DNA of 10,879 nucleotides from an uncultured Solirubrobacterales bacterium (GCA_903830015.1 CAIKSH010000146.1:1-10879); one strand, 5' to 3'; positions 1 through 6,416 are shown, numbered from the stretch's first letter. Numbers and translations: made by a program. Notes: generated by a model from the sequence alone, not told the origin.

Positions 1-425
1 CCGAAGGCCAGCGCGCCGAAGGCACCGTGGGTGGCGGTGTGGCTGTCGCCGCAGACGATGGTCATGCCGGGCTGGGTGAGGCCCAGCTCGGGCCCGATCA
101 CGTGGACGATCCCCTGGTGCTCGGAGCCCAGCGAATAGACGGGGATGCCGAACTCGGCGCAGTTGGCCTCCAGCGCCTCGACCTGGACGCGGCTCAGCTC
201 GTCCTTGATCCGCGCCGCCACCGGCGTGCCGTCGGTGGGGACGTTGTGGTCGGCGGTGGCGATGGTTCGGTCGGGCCGGCGAACCGGACGGCCGGCCAGG
301 CGCAGCCCGTCGAAGGCCTGCGGGCTGGTCACCTCGTGGACGAGGTGCAGGTCGATGTAGATGAGGCCGTCGGAGACCTCATGCTCGGCCCAGATCTTGT
401 CGAAGAGTGTCGTTGGCTTGGTCAT
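1..425 (-). CDS. leuC: 3-isopropylmalate dehydratase large subunit (LeuC), N-terminal part
   Basis: This is the large subunit of isopropylmalate isomerase, a cytosolic [4Fe-4S] aconitase-family enzyme that converts 2-isopropylmalate to 3-isopropylmalate in leucine synthesis together with LeuD. The 141 visible codons begin [17 protein letters not shown] and contain [16 protein letters not shown] (about residues 23-38), [10 protein letters not shown] (57-66) and the strongly conserved [13 protein letters not shown] (125-137), all in the order typical of LeuC. The family is about 465-475 residues, so roughly 70% of the gene, including the three cluster-binding cysteines, lies beyond the left edge. 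The ATG at 425 is the only plausible start, since no ATG, GTG or TTG occurs in frame for some distance upstream. Its Shine-Dalgarno is weak. It follows leuA by 66 bases and is probably in the same transcript. Identity is secure; integrity of the rest cannot be seen. Confidence 0.96.
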   Translation of the reverse strand, partial: MTKPTTLFDKIWAEHEVSDGLIYIDLHLVHEVTSPQAFDGLRLAGRPVRRPDRTIATADHNVPTDGTPVAARIKDELSRVQVEALEANCAEFGIPVYSLGSEHQGIVHVIGPELGLTQPGMTIVCGDSHTATHGAFGALAF

Positions 426-477
426 TTGGCTCGTCGTTTCCGTCTCGTGGTCATTCAGGATGGCAAAGTTTCTCCGG

Positions 478-496
478 CCTGAGGGCGCGCCTCAGG
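478..496 (-). promoter_or_regulatory. Hairpin across the leuA stop codon
   Basis: CCTGAGG and CCTCAGG form a perfect 7-bp stem with a 5-nt loop, and the leuA TGA (492-494) sits inside the stem. On the transcribed strand it is followed by CCGGAGAAACTTTG, with no U-tract, so it is not a convincing intrinsic terminator. It may protect an mRNA end or modulate expression between leuA and leuC. The stem is seen directly; any role is inferred. Confidence 0.35.
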
Positions 497-2069
497 GGGT
501 GGCCTCCGGCACGTGCTCGGTGTCCTCCGGGCGCGGCTTGCGGGCAGCGCCCTCCTCGCTCTTGCGGGAGGCCAGGGTCAGGGCGCGCACGTAGGCGCTG
601 GCCGCCGCCTCGAGGATGTCGGTGGAGACCGCCTGCCCGGAGGAGATCTCCCCGCCCAGCTCGATCACGACGTTTACCTCGCCCAGGGCGTCCTGCCCCT
701 CGGTGACCGCGTCCACGCGGAACTCGCGCAGCGAGGCGTCGATGCCGGTGGCGGCGTTGGCGGCCTTGAAGATCGAGTCGACCGGCCCGTCGCCCTCGTA
801 TTCGCCTCGGCTGACCGCCCCGTCGGGGCCCTCGACCTCGACGGCGGCGAACGGCGCGCGCCCGGTCGCGTCGGAGAGCTCGAAGGAGACCAGGTTGAAG
901 CCGGTCTCCTCGCGCAGCTCGTCGGTCATCAGGGCTTCGAGGTCCATGGCCGTCACCTGCTTTTTGCGGTCGGCGATCTCCTTGAAGCGCTTGAAGGCGG
1001 TGTTGAGGGCCTGCCCGTCCACGCGGTAGCCCAGCTCCTCCAGCGCCTGCTTGAGGGCGTGGCGCCCGGAGTGCTTGCCCAGGACGATCTGGTTGGTCTC
1101 CAGGCCGACGGTCGTCGCGTCCATGATCTCGAAGGTCGTGCGCTCCTTGAGCACGCCGTCCTGGTGGATCCCCGACTCGTGGGCGAACGCGTTACGGCCG
1201 ACCACCGCCTTGTTGGGCTGCACCGCGTAGCCGGTCAGGCGGGAGACCAGTCGGCTGGTCCGCGAGAGCTCGGTGGTCTTGACGTCGGTGTAGAGGCCGT
1301 CGAGGTCGGCGGCGCGGGTGCGGATCAGCATCACGATCTCCTCCAGCGAGGCGTTACCGGCCCTCTCCCCGATCCCGTTGATCGCGCACTCCACCTGGCG
1401 CGCGCCGGCCAGCACGCCGGCGAACGAGTTGGCCACGGCCAGGCCGAGGTCGTCGTGGCAGTGGACCGACAGGGTGATGTCACGCAGCCCCGGGGCGACC
1501 TCGTAGAGGCGCTCGATGTAACGGGTGAACTCGGCCGGCATCGTGTAACCGACGGTGTCCGGAATGTTGACCGTCGTCGCCCCTTCGTCGATGGCGATCT
1601 GGCAGACCTCGGCCGTGAAGTCGACGTCGGCGCGGGTGGCGTCCATCGGCGAGAACTCGACGTCCTCGCAGAGCTCCCGGGCCTGGGCCACCGCCGCCCG
1701 CGCCAGGCCCTTCACGTCCTCGCGCGAGTTCTGCATCTGGTGCTCGATGTGGATGTCGGAGGTCGAGACGAAGGTGTGGATCCGCGGCCGGGCCGAGTCG
1801 CGGACCGCCTCCCAGGCGGTCTCGATGTCGGTGGCGTTGGCACGGGCCAGCCCCGCGATCACCGGGCCGTCGACCTGGCGGGCGATCTCGCGGACGGCCT
1901 CGAAGTCGCCGGGCGAGGCGATCGGGAAGCCGGCCTCGATGATGTCGACCCCCAGCCGCGCCAGCTGGTGGGCTATCTCCAGCTTCTCGGAGGTGTTCAG
2001 CGAGATTCCGGGCGACTGCTCGCCGTCCCGGAGGGTGGTGTCAAAGATCAGTACCTGGTTGGGATCCAT
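492..2069 (-). CDS. leuA: 2-isopropylmalate synthase (LeuA)
   Basis: LeuA catalyses the first committed step of leucine synthesis, condensing acetyl-CoA with 2-oxoisovalerate. The 525 residues match the bacterial ~510-520 aa LeuA class rather than the longer ~640 aa mycobacterial form. The TIM-barrel catalytic part runs from about residue 5 to 280. It has FDTTLRDGEQSPG near the N-terminus (R14, D15, E17), metal-ligand histidines in VHCHDDLGLA (H203, H205) and NGIGERAGN (231-239). A linker carries FAHESGIHQDG (295-305) and GKHSGRHAL (331-339). The C-terminal LeuA dimerisation/regulatory domain (about 390-502) ends with STDILEAAASAYVRAL, the region through which leucine feedback acts in the family. 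A charged tail of about 23 residues follows. The ATG at 2069 is supported by AAAGGAA with a 7-nt spacer. It is preceded by a leucine-rich leader peptide and RNA structure, so expression is probably controlled by leucine supply as well as by enzyme feedback. Confidence 0.97.
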   Translation of the reverse strand: MDPNQVLIFDTTLRDGEQSPGISLNTSEKLEIAHQLARLGVDIIEAGFPIASPGDFEAVREIARQVDGPVIAGLARANATDIETAWEAVRDSARPRIHTFVSTSDIHIEHQMQNSREDVKGLARAAVAQARELCEDVEFSPMDATRADVDFTAEVCQIAIDEGATTVNIPDTVGYTMPAEFTRYIERLYEVAPGLRDITLSVHCHDDLGLAVANSFAGVLAGARQVECAINGIGERAGNASLEEIVMLIRTRAADLDGLYTDVKTTELSRTSRLVSRLTGYAVQPNKAVVGRNAFAHESGIHQDGVLKERTTFEIMDATTVGLETNQIVLGKHSGRHALKQALEELGYRVDGQALNTAFKRFKEIADRKKQVTAMDLEALMTDELREETGFNLVSFELSDATGRAPFAAVEVEGPDGAVSRGEYEGDGPVDSIFKAANAATGIDASLREFRVDAVTEGQDALGEVNVVIELGGEISSGQAVSTDILEAAASAYVRALTLASRKSEEGAARKPRPEDTEHVPEATP

Positions 2070-2071
2070 CG

Positions 2072-2090
2072 TGTCGTTCCTTTCCTGCCT
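2072..2090 (-). promoter_or_regulatory. leuA ribosome binding site
   Basis: The transcribed strand reads AGGCAGGAAAGGAACGACA just before CG and the leuA ATG. AAGGAA lies 7 nt from the start codon and a second GGAAAGG lies further upstream. The proximal half is exactly the segment complementary to the first codons of the leader peptide, so accessibility of this site is the likely control point. Confidence 0.7.
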
Positions 2091-2144
2091 TGCGTCCTTC
2101 GGTGCTTCTTCGTGGTAGCTCGCGGCTGCGCGGCCGCCGGCGCG

Positions 2145-2198
2145 TTATTCCCCCCGAGGGGGGAGGAGAAGAAGTCGAATGGACAGCGGGAACGACAT
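2145..2198 (-). CDS. leuL: Leucine-rich leader peptide of leuA
   Basis: This 17-codon ORF ending in TAA encodes MSFPLSIRLLLLPPRGE. Codons 9-12 are four consecutive leucines (CTT CTT CTC CTC) and a fifth Leu is codon 5. CTT looks uncommon in the neighbouring GC-rich genes, and uncommon codons for the regulated amino acid suit a ribosome-stalling sensor. Its position 75 bases before the leuA start, directly behind a promoter-like box and inside a leader with competing complementarities, is the classic layout of an attenuator peptide. There is no Shine-Dalgarno; the AUG is 7 nt after TAATCT, so the message is probably leaderless. The peptide itself is expected to have no function after synthesis. 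What is seen is the ORF, the Leu run and the pairing; translation and stalling are inferred. The symbol follows the usual name for leu leaders. Confidence 0.78.
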   Translation of the reverse strand: MSFPLSIRLLLLPPRGE

Positions 2199-2211
2199 CG
2201 CGGCCAGATTA
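2199..2211 (-). promoter_or_regulatory. Promoter -10 region for leuL-leuA
   Basis: TAATCT (2206-2211) fits the actinobacterial TANNNT -10 consensus and is separated by 7 nt (GGCCGCG) from the leader-peptide ATG. This places the transcription start on or next to the A of the AUG. No good -35 is seen: the best match is TTCCCC at an 18-nt spacing. The 53-base gap behind potC holds this element and no other recognisable gene. Confidence 0.6.
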
Positions 2212-2251
2212 GCAGCGCCGGCCGTGCCCGGGGAACGGAAAGCGTGCGCCC

Positions 2252-3088
2252 TCAGATGCCCAGCGGCTGGGCTTCGGGGACCGGGATCCCCTCCTTGCGC
2301 GCCGCCCGCCGCTGCCAGGCGAGGTTGGCGAACATCAGGCAGACGACGATGACCAGGATCGCGGTGGCAAAGACGTTCACCTGCGGGGGCACGCCCTGGC
2401 GCGCGGCCCCGTAGACGAAGAGCGGGAAGGTGACGGTCTGGCCGGCGGTGAAGTTGCTGACCACGAAGTCGTCGATCGAGATCGCGAACGAAAGAAGGGC
2501 CGCGGCGGCCAGGCCGGGCGCGAGCAGCGGCAGGGTGATCTTCCAGAGCGTGGTGACCTGGCCTGCGCCAAGGTCGGCGGCGGCCTCCTCGATGTGGGTA
2601 TCCATTCCCTCCAGCCGGGCCCGGACGGTGATCACCACGTAGCCGAGGGTGAACATCACGTGAGCGATGAGGACGGTCACGAAGCCGCGCACCAGGCCCA
2701 TGGTCAGGAACCAGCCCAGCAGCGCGGCGCCGAGCACCACCTCCGGAGTGGCGAGCGGCAGGAAGACCAGCCCGTTGGTCGCCCCCCGGCCGCGCCACCG
2801 GTAGCGGACCAGGGCCAGGGCGACGAACGTGCCCAGGGCTACCGCGATCAGCGTGGTGAACAGGGCGATCAGCAGCGAGGTGCCCATCGCCTCCCCCAGC
2901 CCGGCCACCGCGAAGGGCTCCTTCCAGTGCTTGAGGGTGAAGCCCTGCCACGTGAAGTTGAAACGCCCCTGGTTGTCGTTGAAGGAGAAGAGCACGATCA
3001 CGAAGATCGGCGCGAAGAGGAAGAGGATGGCGAGCAGCGACCAGGTGCCCAGCAGCCAGGTGCGGATCCGGTCGGCAGTGGTCCTCAT
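2252..3088 (-). CDS. potC: Spermidine/putrescine ABC transporter permease, PotC type
   Basis: This is the second inner-membrane permease of a polyamine importer. The 278 residues match the family length. About six membrane segments are visible (roughly 11-34, 70-92, 106-127, 134-154, 192-210, 238-256). The EAA loop that docks onto the ATPase is clear at about 168-191: EEAAADLGA, then ITLPLLAPG. SIDDFVVSNF just after it (about 204-213) is characteristic of PotC/YdcV-type permeases. The ATG start overlaps the potB stop as ATGA (3085-3088), so translation is probably coupled. It is the last gene of the pot operon; the next gene, leuL/leuA, has its own promoter 40-50 bases downstream and no clear terminator lies between. 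The exact polyamine cannot be told from the permease alone. Confidence 0.93.
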   Translation of the reverse strand: MRTTADRIRTWLLGTWSLLAILFLFAPIFVIVLFSFNDNQGRFNFTWQGFTLKHWKEPFAVAGLGEAMGTSLLIALFTTLIAVALGTFVALALVRYRWRGRGATNGLVFLPLATPEVVLGAALLGWFLTMGLVRGFVTVLIAHVMFTLGYVVITVRARLEGMDTHIEEAAADLGAGQVTTLWKITLPLLAPGLAAAALLSFAISIDDFVVSNFTAGQTVTFPLFVYGAARQGVPPQVNVFATAILVIVVCLMFANLAWQRRAARKEGIPVPEAQPLGI

Positions 3089-4005
3089 GCCGCCGCCGCC
3101 TCGGATAGCTGCCTCGTGCTGACGAACCGCAGCGCAATGGCGATCAGGATCAGGACGACGATCATGACCACGAACGAGAGCGCGGCCGCCGTCGGGTAGT
3201 CGCGGACGGTCAGGTACTGCGACTGGATGACGTTTCCGACCATGAACTGGTTGGGCGTGCCCAGTAGCTGGGCGTTGATGTAGTCGCCGATCGCCGGGAT
3301 GAAGGTCAGCAGCGTGCCGGCGAAGATTCCCGGCGCGGCCAGCGGCAGGGTCACCTTCCGGAAGGCGGTGATCTTGCTGGCGTAGAGGTCGGAGGCGGCT
3401 TCGAGCAGGGTGCGGTCCATCCGCTCCAGGGAGGCGTACAGCGGGAGCGCCATGAACGGCAGGAAGTTGTAGGTGATGCCGGCGATGACCGCGAAGGTCG
3501 TGGCCAGCAGCCGGCCGTCAGGGCCAAGGATGCCTATCGCCTGGAGGGTGTTGACCACGAGGCCGTCGTCGGTGAGCAGCGTCTGCCACGCCACCACGCG
3601 GACGATCAGGCTGGTGAAGAAGGGCAGGATGATCAGGAGCAGCATCAGGTTGCGCCAGCGCCCCGCCTTGAAGGCGATGAAGTAGGCCAGCGGGAAGGAG
3701 ATGATGAGGCAGGCCAGGGTGGCTGTACCGGCGTAGAGGAACGAGCGCCCGATCTGGGGCAGGTACTCGGAAACCGCATCCGGGTAGACGGAGAAGTTCC
3801 AGGTCTGGACGAAACCGTCGTCGGGGTTGCCGGTCTGGGTGGAGACCCAGACCTGCGAGACGATCGGGATGGCGTAGAAGAGGATCAGCCACGCCAGGCC
3901 CGGCAGGACGAAGAGGAGCGGGATCAGCGCCCGCCGGCGGCGCAGCGAGGGGCCTCCCCGGCCCCGGGAGCCTTTCCCCGGGGCGGGGGCGACCGCCTCG
4001 CTCAC
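3085..4005 (-). CDS. potB: Spermidine/putrescine ABC transporter permease, PotB type
   Basis: This is the first inner-membrane permease of the polyamine importer, pairing with PotC. It is 306 residues long. A basic cytoplasmic N-terminus (RGRGG, LRRRR) is followed by about six membrane segments near 27-50, 90-112, 119-140, 167-190, 225-245 and 273-293. The ATPase-docking EAA motif lies at about 202-225 (EAASDLYAS, then VTLPLAAPG). PFFTSLIVRVVAW (128-140) and GDYINAQLLGTP (240-251) are typical of PotB/HisM-like polyamine permeases. It starts with GTG, and the start overlaps the potD stop as GTGA (4002-4005). It ends in the ATGA shared with potC. These overlaps imply one polycistronic message with coupled translation. 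Confidence 0.93.
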   Translation of the reverse strand: MSEAVAPAPGKGSRGRGGPSLRRRRALIPLLFVLPGLAWLILFYAIPIVSQVWVSTQTGNPDDGFVQTWNFSVYPDAVSEYLPQIGRSFLYAGTATLACLIISFPLAYFIAFKAGRWRNLMLLLIILPFFTSLIVRVVAWQTLLTDDGLVVNTLQAIGILGPDGRLLATTFAVIAGITYNFLPFMALPLYASLERMDRTLLEAASDLYASKITAFRKVTLPLAAPGIFAGTLLTFIPAIGDYINAQLLGTPNQFMVGNVIQSQYLTVRDYPTAAALSFVVMIVVLILIAIALRFVSTRQLSEAAAA

Positions 4006-5225
4006 GAACCGGTGACCTTCTGCATGGCCGCCGTGACCTCGCGGTCGGCGGCGGCGCCCAGGTTCGGGTACTGGCGCAGCTGGTCGGTGGTCGCCTTGTC
4101 CGGGAAGATCAGCTGGTTGTTGGCCAGCTCCGGGTTGCGCTTGGTGAGGATCTCCTTGACCCCCTCCACCGGGCAGAAGTAGTTGACGTACTCGGCGATG
4201 TTCGCCGCGATCTCCGGCTCGTCGACGTAGTTCATGAACGTCTCCGCGCCGTACGGCGACTTGGCCTTCTGCGGGATCAGCATGTTGTCCGACCAGGTGA
4301 CCGCGCCCTCCTCGGGGATCAGGAACTCAAGGTCGGGGTTCTCGGCCTTCAGCTGGACGAGGTCGCCCGACCAGGCCACGCAGGCCCAGAGGTTCCCCTT
4401 GGCCAGGTCGGTCGTGTAGTCGTTGCCGGTGAACCGCCGGATCTGGCCCTTGCTGGACTCCTCGCCGATCTTGTTGATCGCCTCGAGGTAGTCGTCCTTG
4501 CTGGCGGTCTGCGAGTCCTTGCCCATGCCCAGCAGCACCAGGCCGGCCGAGTCGCGCCACTCGCTGAACATCGTCACCCGGCCCTTGAACTTCGGGTCGA
4601 AGAGGTCGTTGACGCTGGTCAGCTTGCGCCCGCACTTCTTCGGGTTGTAGCCGATGCCGGTAATCCCCGACTGCCACGGCAGCGTGTAGTTGCGGTTGGC
4701 GTCGTACGGGGGCTTGCGCAGCGTCGGGATCAGGTTCTTCTCGTTGGGGACGTTGTTCTTGTCCTTGGGGATCGCGTAGCCCTGCTCGATCCACCGGGCG
4801 GCCATCCAGTCGGTCGGCATGATCAGGTCGCGCCCGATCCCTTGGTCGTTCTCCAGCTCCTGGCGGACCTTGGCGTAGAACTCCTCGTTGTCGTTGTAGT
4901 CCTCGAGGTACTTCATCTTGGCGTCGTTGGCCTTCTGCCAGCCGGTGATCGTCGGCGACGGCTTGCCGCCCTTGCCCTCGTCGATGTAGAGCGGCCAGTT
5001 GGAGACCACCAGCGTCCCGATCGCCGTCTTCGGGTGGCTGACGTCGGTGTCCTGGTTGGCGTCGTTGTTGGAGGTGCCCTCCACGCCGCCGCAGGCGGCC
5101 AGGAAGGCGGCCGAGCCGCTCATCATCGCCGCGCCGGCGCTCAGCCTCTTCAGGGCCGAACGGCGGGTTACGTCGTCGCCTTCGACGATCTTCTCGAAAA
5201 ACAGGTCCATCGATTCAGGCGCCAT
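4002..5225 (-). CDS. potD: Polyamine-binding lipoprotein of ABC transporter, PotD type
   Basis: This is the extracytoplasmic receptor that captures spermidine/putrescine and delivers it to PotBC. From the ATG at 5225 the protein has 407 residues. I prefer this start over an in-frame one at 5249 because GAGAGGAA lies 7 nt upstream and the overlap with potA shrinks to 11 bases. A twin-arginine signal (TRRSALKRL, R21-R22) leads to a lipobox LAAC with the lipidated cysteine at 45, so it is probably a Tat-exported membrane-anchored lipoprotein. The long region before the twin arginines is polar. NWPLYIDEG (76-84), PTDWMAARWIEQGYA (137-151) and LPWQSGITGIGYN (182-194) are PotD-like. W285, W311 and D313 (in WSDNMLIP) seem to match the E. 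coli PotD ligand residues W229, W255 and D257. That supports polyamine binding, although close ligand preference is not determined. Confidence 0.93.
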   Translation of the reverse strand: MAPESMDLFFEKIVEGDDVTRRSALKRLSAGAAMMSGSAAFLAACGGVEGTSNNDANQDTDVSHPKTAIGTLVVSNWPLYIDEGKGGKPSPTITGWQKANDAKMKYLEDYNDNEEFYAKVRQELENDQGIGRDLIMPTDWMAARWIEQGYAIPKDKNNVPNEKNLIPTLRKPPYDANRNYTLPWQSGITGIGYNPKKCGRKLTSVNDLFDPKFKGRVTMFSEWRDSAGLVLLGMGKDSQTASKDDYLEAINKIGEESSKGQIRRFTGNDYTTDLAKGNLWACVAWSGDLVQLKAENPDLEFLIPEEGAVTWSDNMLIPQKAKSPYGAETFMNYVDEPEIAANIAEYVNYFCPVEGVKEILTKRNPELANNQLIFPDKATTDQLRQYPNLGAAADREVTAAMQKVTGS

Positions 5226-6330
5226 CAGATTCCTCTCGGTTGACTGCAAACGTGGTCGTCGGGTCCCAGGTGGCCGCCACGCGGCGGCCGGGACCCAGGT
5301 TGGGCGGGTGGTCCGCCGAGTTCTGCACGAAGACCTGGAGCTCGTCGCCGCCCTCGGTGTGGACGACGTACTGGGTGGAGACCCCGACGAAGGCGGCGTC
5401 GGTGATGTGGCCGAGGATCACGTTGTCCCCGTTGGCCGAAGGGGAGCCGTCGTCGATCGCCTCGAGGTCGAGCTTCTCGGGCCGGACCCCGATCCTCACC
5501 TCGGTATCGCTGCCGGGCAGGACGGAGGCCGGCACCCGCAGGCGGGCGCCGCCGTCGGCCTCGACCTCGGCCATCTCGCCGCTGCGCGAGAGCACTTTGG
5601 CGTCGATCAGGTTCGAAGTACCGAGGAAGTTGGCCACGAACGCCGTCTTTGGAGTGTCGTATAGCTCGCTGGCCGTTCCCAGCTGCTCGATCCGCCCTTC
5701 GTTCATCACCGCGATCTGGTCGGCCATCGTCATCGCCTCCTCCTGGTCGTGCGTGACGTGGACGAAGGTGATGCCGATATCGGCCTGGATCCGGCTGAGC
5801 TCGAGCTGGAGCTGCTTGCGCAGCTTGAGGTCGAGGGCCCCGAGCGGTTCGTCCAGGAGCAGCGCCTGGGGGCGATTCACCAGGGCCCGGGCAAGGGCGA
5901 CACGCTGCTGCTGGCCGCCGGACATCTGCGTCGGTCGCCGGTTGGCCAGCTCGGTCAGCTGCACGAGCTCCAGTGCCTCGGCGACGCGCTGCTTGCGCTC
6001 GGCCTTGGGGACCTTCTTGCGCTTGAGCCCGAACTCAACGTTCTCGGCGACCGTCATGTGGGGAAAGAGCGCATAGCTCTGGAACACGGTGTTGACGTCG
6101 CGCTTGTGCGCCGGGACGTTGGTCACGTCGGTTCCGGCCAGGTTCACAGTGCCGGCGGTGGGCTCCTCGAAGCCGCCAATCATCCGGAGGGTGGTGGTCT
6201 TTCCGCACCCGGACGGCCCCAGCATGGCGAAGAAGCCGCCCTTGGGTATCTCGAGATCGAGGTCGTCGACGGCGACCATGTCGCCGAACTGCTTGGTCAG
6301 CCCGGAAAGGGTGATATCTGCTTCGGCCAC
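5215..6330 (-). CDS. potA: Polyamine ABC transporter ATP-binding protein (PotA)
   Basis: This cytoplasmic ATPase drives polyamine import. All nucleotide-binding motifs are intact in its 371 residues: Walker A GPSGCGKT (38-45), Q-loop Q84, signature MSGGQQQR (136-143), Walker B LLLDE (157-161), D-loop GALD and switch histidine H194 in HVTHDQEEAM. The C-terminal ~130 residues form the TOBE-type accessory domain usual in PotA/MalK-like subunits (IGVRPEKLDL at 280-289). The start is GTG at 6330 with GAGGAG about 4 nt upstream. It is the first gene of the operon (order A-D-B-C; E. coli has A-B-C-D) and overlaps potD by 11 bases. A good promoter candidate and two short palindromes lie directly upstream. 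The family also contains iron and sulfate/maltose ATPases; the PotD-like receptor next door settles the polyamine assignment. Confidence 0.94.
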   Translation of the reverse strand: MAEADITLSGLTKQFGDMVAVDDLDLEIPKGGFFAMLGPSGCGKTTTLRMIGGFEEPTAGTVNLAGTDVTNVPAHKRDVNTVFQSYALFPHMTVAENVEFGLKRKKVPKAERKQRVAEALELVQLTELANRRPTQMSGGQQQRVALARALVNRPQALLLDEPLGALDLKLRKQLQLELSRIQADIGITFVHVTHDQEEAMTMADQIAVMNEGRIEQLGTASELYDTPKTAFVANFLGTSNLIDAKVLSRSGEMAEVEADGGARLRVPASVLPGSDTEVRIGVRPEKLDLEAIDDGSPSANGDNVILGHITDAAFVGVSTQYVVHTEGGDELQVFVQNSADHPPNLGPGRRVAATWDPTTTFAVNREESDGA

Positions 6331-6342
6331 GCTTCTCCTCGA

Positions 6343-6364
6343 GGGTTGAACCCGCGTAGGCGGG
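6343..6364. repeat. Two overlapping palindromes between pot promoter and potA start
   Basis: GGGTTGAACCC (6343-6353) is a perfect 5-bp palindrome around one base. CCCGC-GTAG-GCGGG (6351-6364) is a 5-bp inverted repeat with a 4-base loop, and the two share three bases. They lie immediately downstream of the -10 hexamer (6365-6370), around the expected transcription start, and before the potA Shine-Dalgarno. They could be a repressor operator or small hairpins in the 5' leader; nothing here distinguishes the two. Confidence 0.45.
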
Positions 6365-6392
6365 ACAATACCGGGCCGGTAGCCGCTGTTAA
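6365..6392 (-). promoter_or_regulatory. Candidate promoter of the potADBC operon
   Basis: On the minus strand TTAACA (6387-6392, 5 of 6 to TTGACA), a 16-base spacer and TATTGT (6365-6370) make a housekeeping-sigma-like promoter. A start near 6358 gives a leader of about 28 bases carrying the potA ribosome site. It lies in the 85-base gap after serA. Better than chance by eye, but not scored. Confidence 0.6.
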
Positions 6393-6416
6393 AGGGTCGT
6401 GACCACTCCTACCGGC
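6375..6416. repeat. 8-bp inverted repeat flanking the pot -35 box
   Basis: GCCGGTAG (6375-6382) and CTACCGGC (6409-6416) are perfect inverted repeats 26 bases apart. The second arm touches the serA stop codon. The -35 hexamer lies between them. This could be a spaced operator for the pot operon or a stem-loop at the end of the serA message; there is no U-tract after it. Confidence 0.35.

Larger units (their letters stand above)
2070..2198 (-). ncRNA. leuA leader RNA, candidate leucine attenuator
   Basis: This transcribed leader runs from the leader-peptide AUG to the base before the leuA AUG. Four elements can be read. Segment A (2189-2197, UGUCGUUCC, leader codons 1-4) is perfectly complementary over 9 nt to A' (2072-2080, GGAACGACA), which contains the leuA Shine-Dalgarno core GGAA. 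Segment B (2168-2174, CUUCUUC, inside the Leu codon run) is complementary over 7 nt to B' (2105-2111, GAAGAAG). H1 (2149-2164) is a 6-bp stem, U+CCCCCC against GGGGGG+A without the loop-closing pair, with loop CUCG. H2 (2122-2137) is GCGGC/GCCGC with a 6-nt loop. A:A', B:B', H1 and H2 are mutually compatible and nested, so one fold would hide the leuA ribosome site. No U-tract follows either hairpin, which points to translational rather than transcriptional attenuation. The pairings are read by eye and no folding energy was computed. It may belong to the actinobacterial 'LEU element' class. Confidence 0.7.

Noticed and set aside
2149..2164. CCCCCC/GGGGGG hairpin as an intrinsic terminator for attenuation
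   Set aside because: The downstream bases are ATAACGCG with no U run, and it overlaps the final codons of the leader. It was kept only as a structural element of a translational model.
2222..2238. Weak stem after the potC stop as a potC terminator
   Set aside because: It has only four base pairs, a mismatch, two more pairs and no U-tract, and it lies in the spacer region of the leuL promoter.
513..2414. Long plus-strand open frame (633 codons) opposite leuA and its leader
   Set aside because: It mirrors leuA codons in a GC-rich sequence, where third-position G/C suppresses stops on the opposite strand. The residue pattern is low-complexity (V, G, D, R, L) with no family motif.
2199..3137. 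330-codon frame ending at 2145 that overlaps potC in another phase
   Set aside because: Only its last 17 codons matter, as the leader peptide. The rest is a shadow of potC, whose membrane segments and EAA loop are clear.
5226..5249. Earlier in-frame ATG of potD at 5249
   Set aside because: It has no ribosome site and a larger overlap with potA; the ATG at 5225 has a well-spaced GAGAGGAA.
6375..6416. 8-bp inverted repeat as an intrinsic terminator of serA
   Set aside because: The loop is 26 bases and no U-tract follows; kept as an inverted repeat of unknown role.
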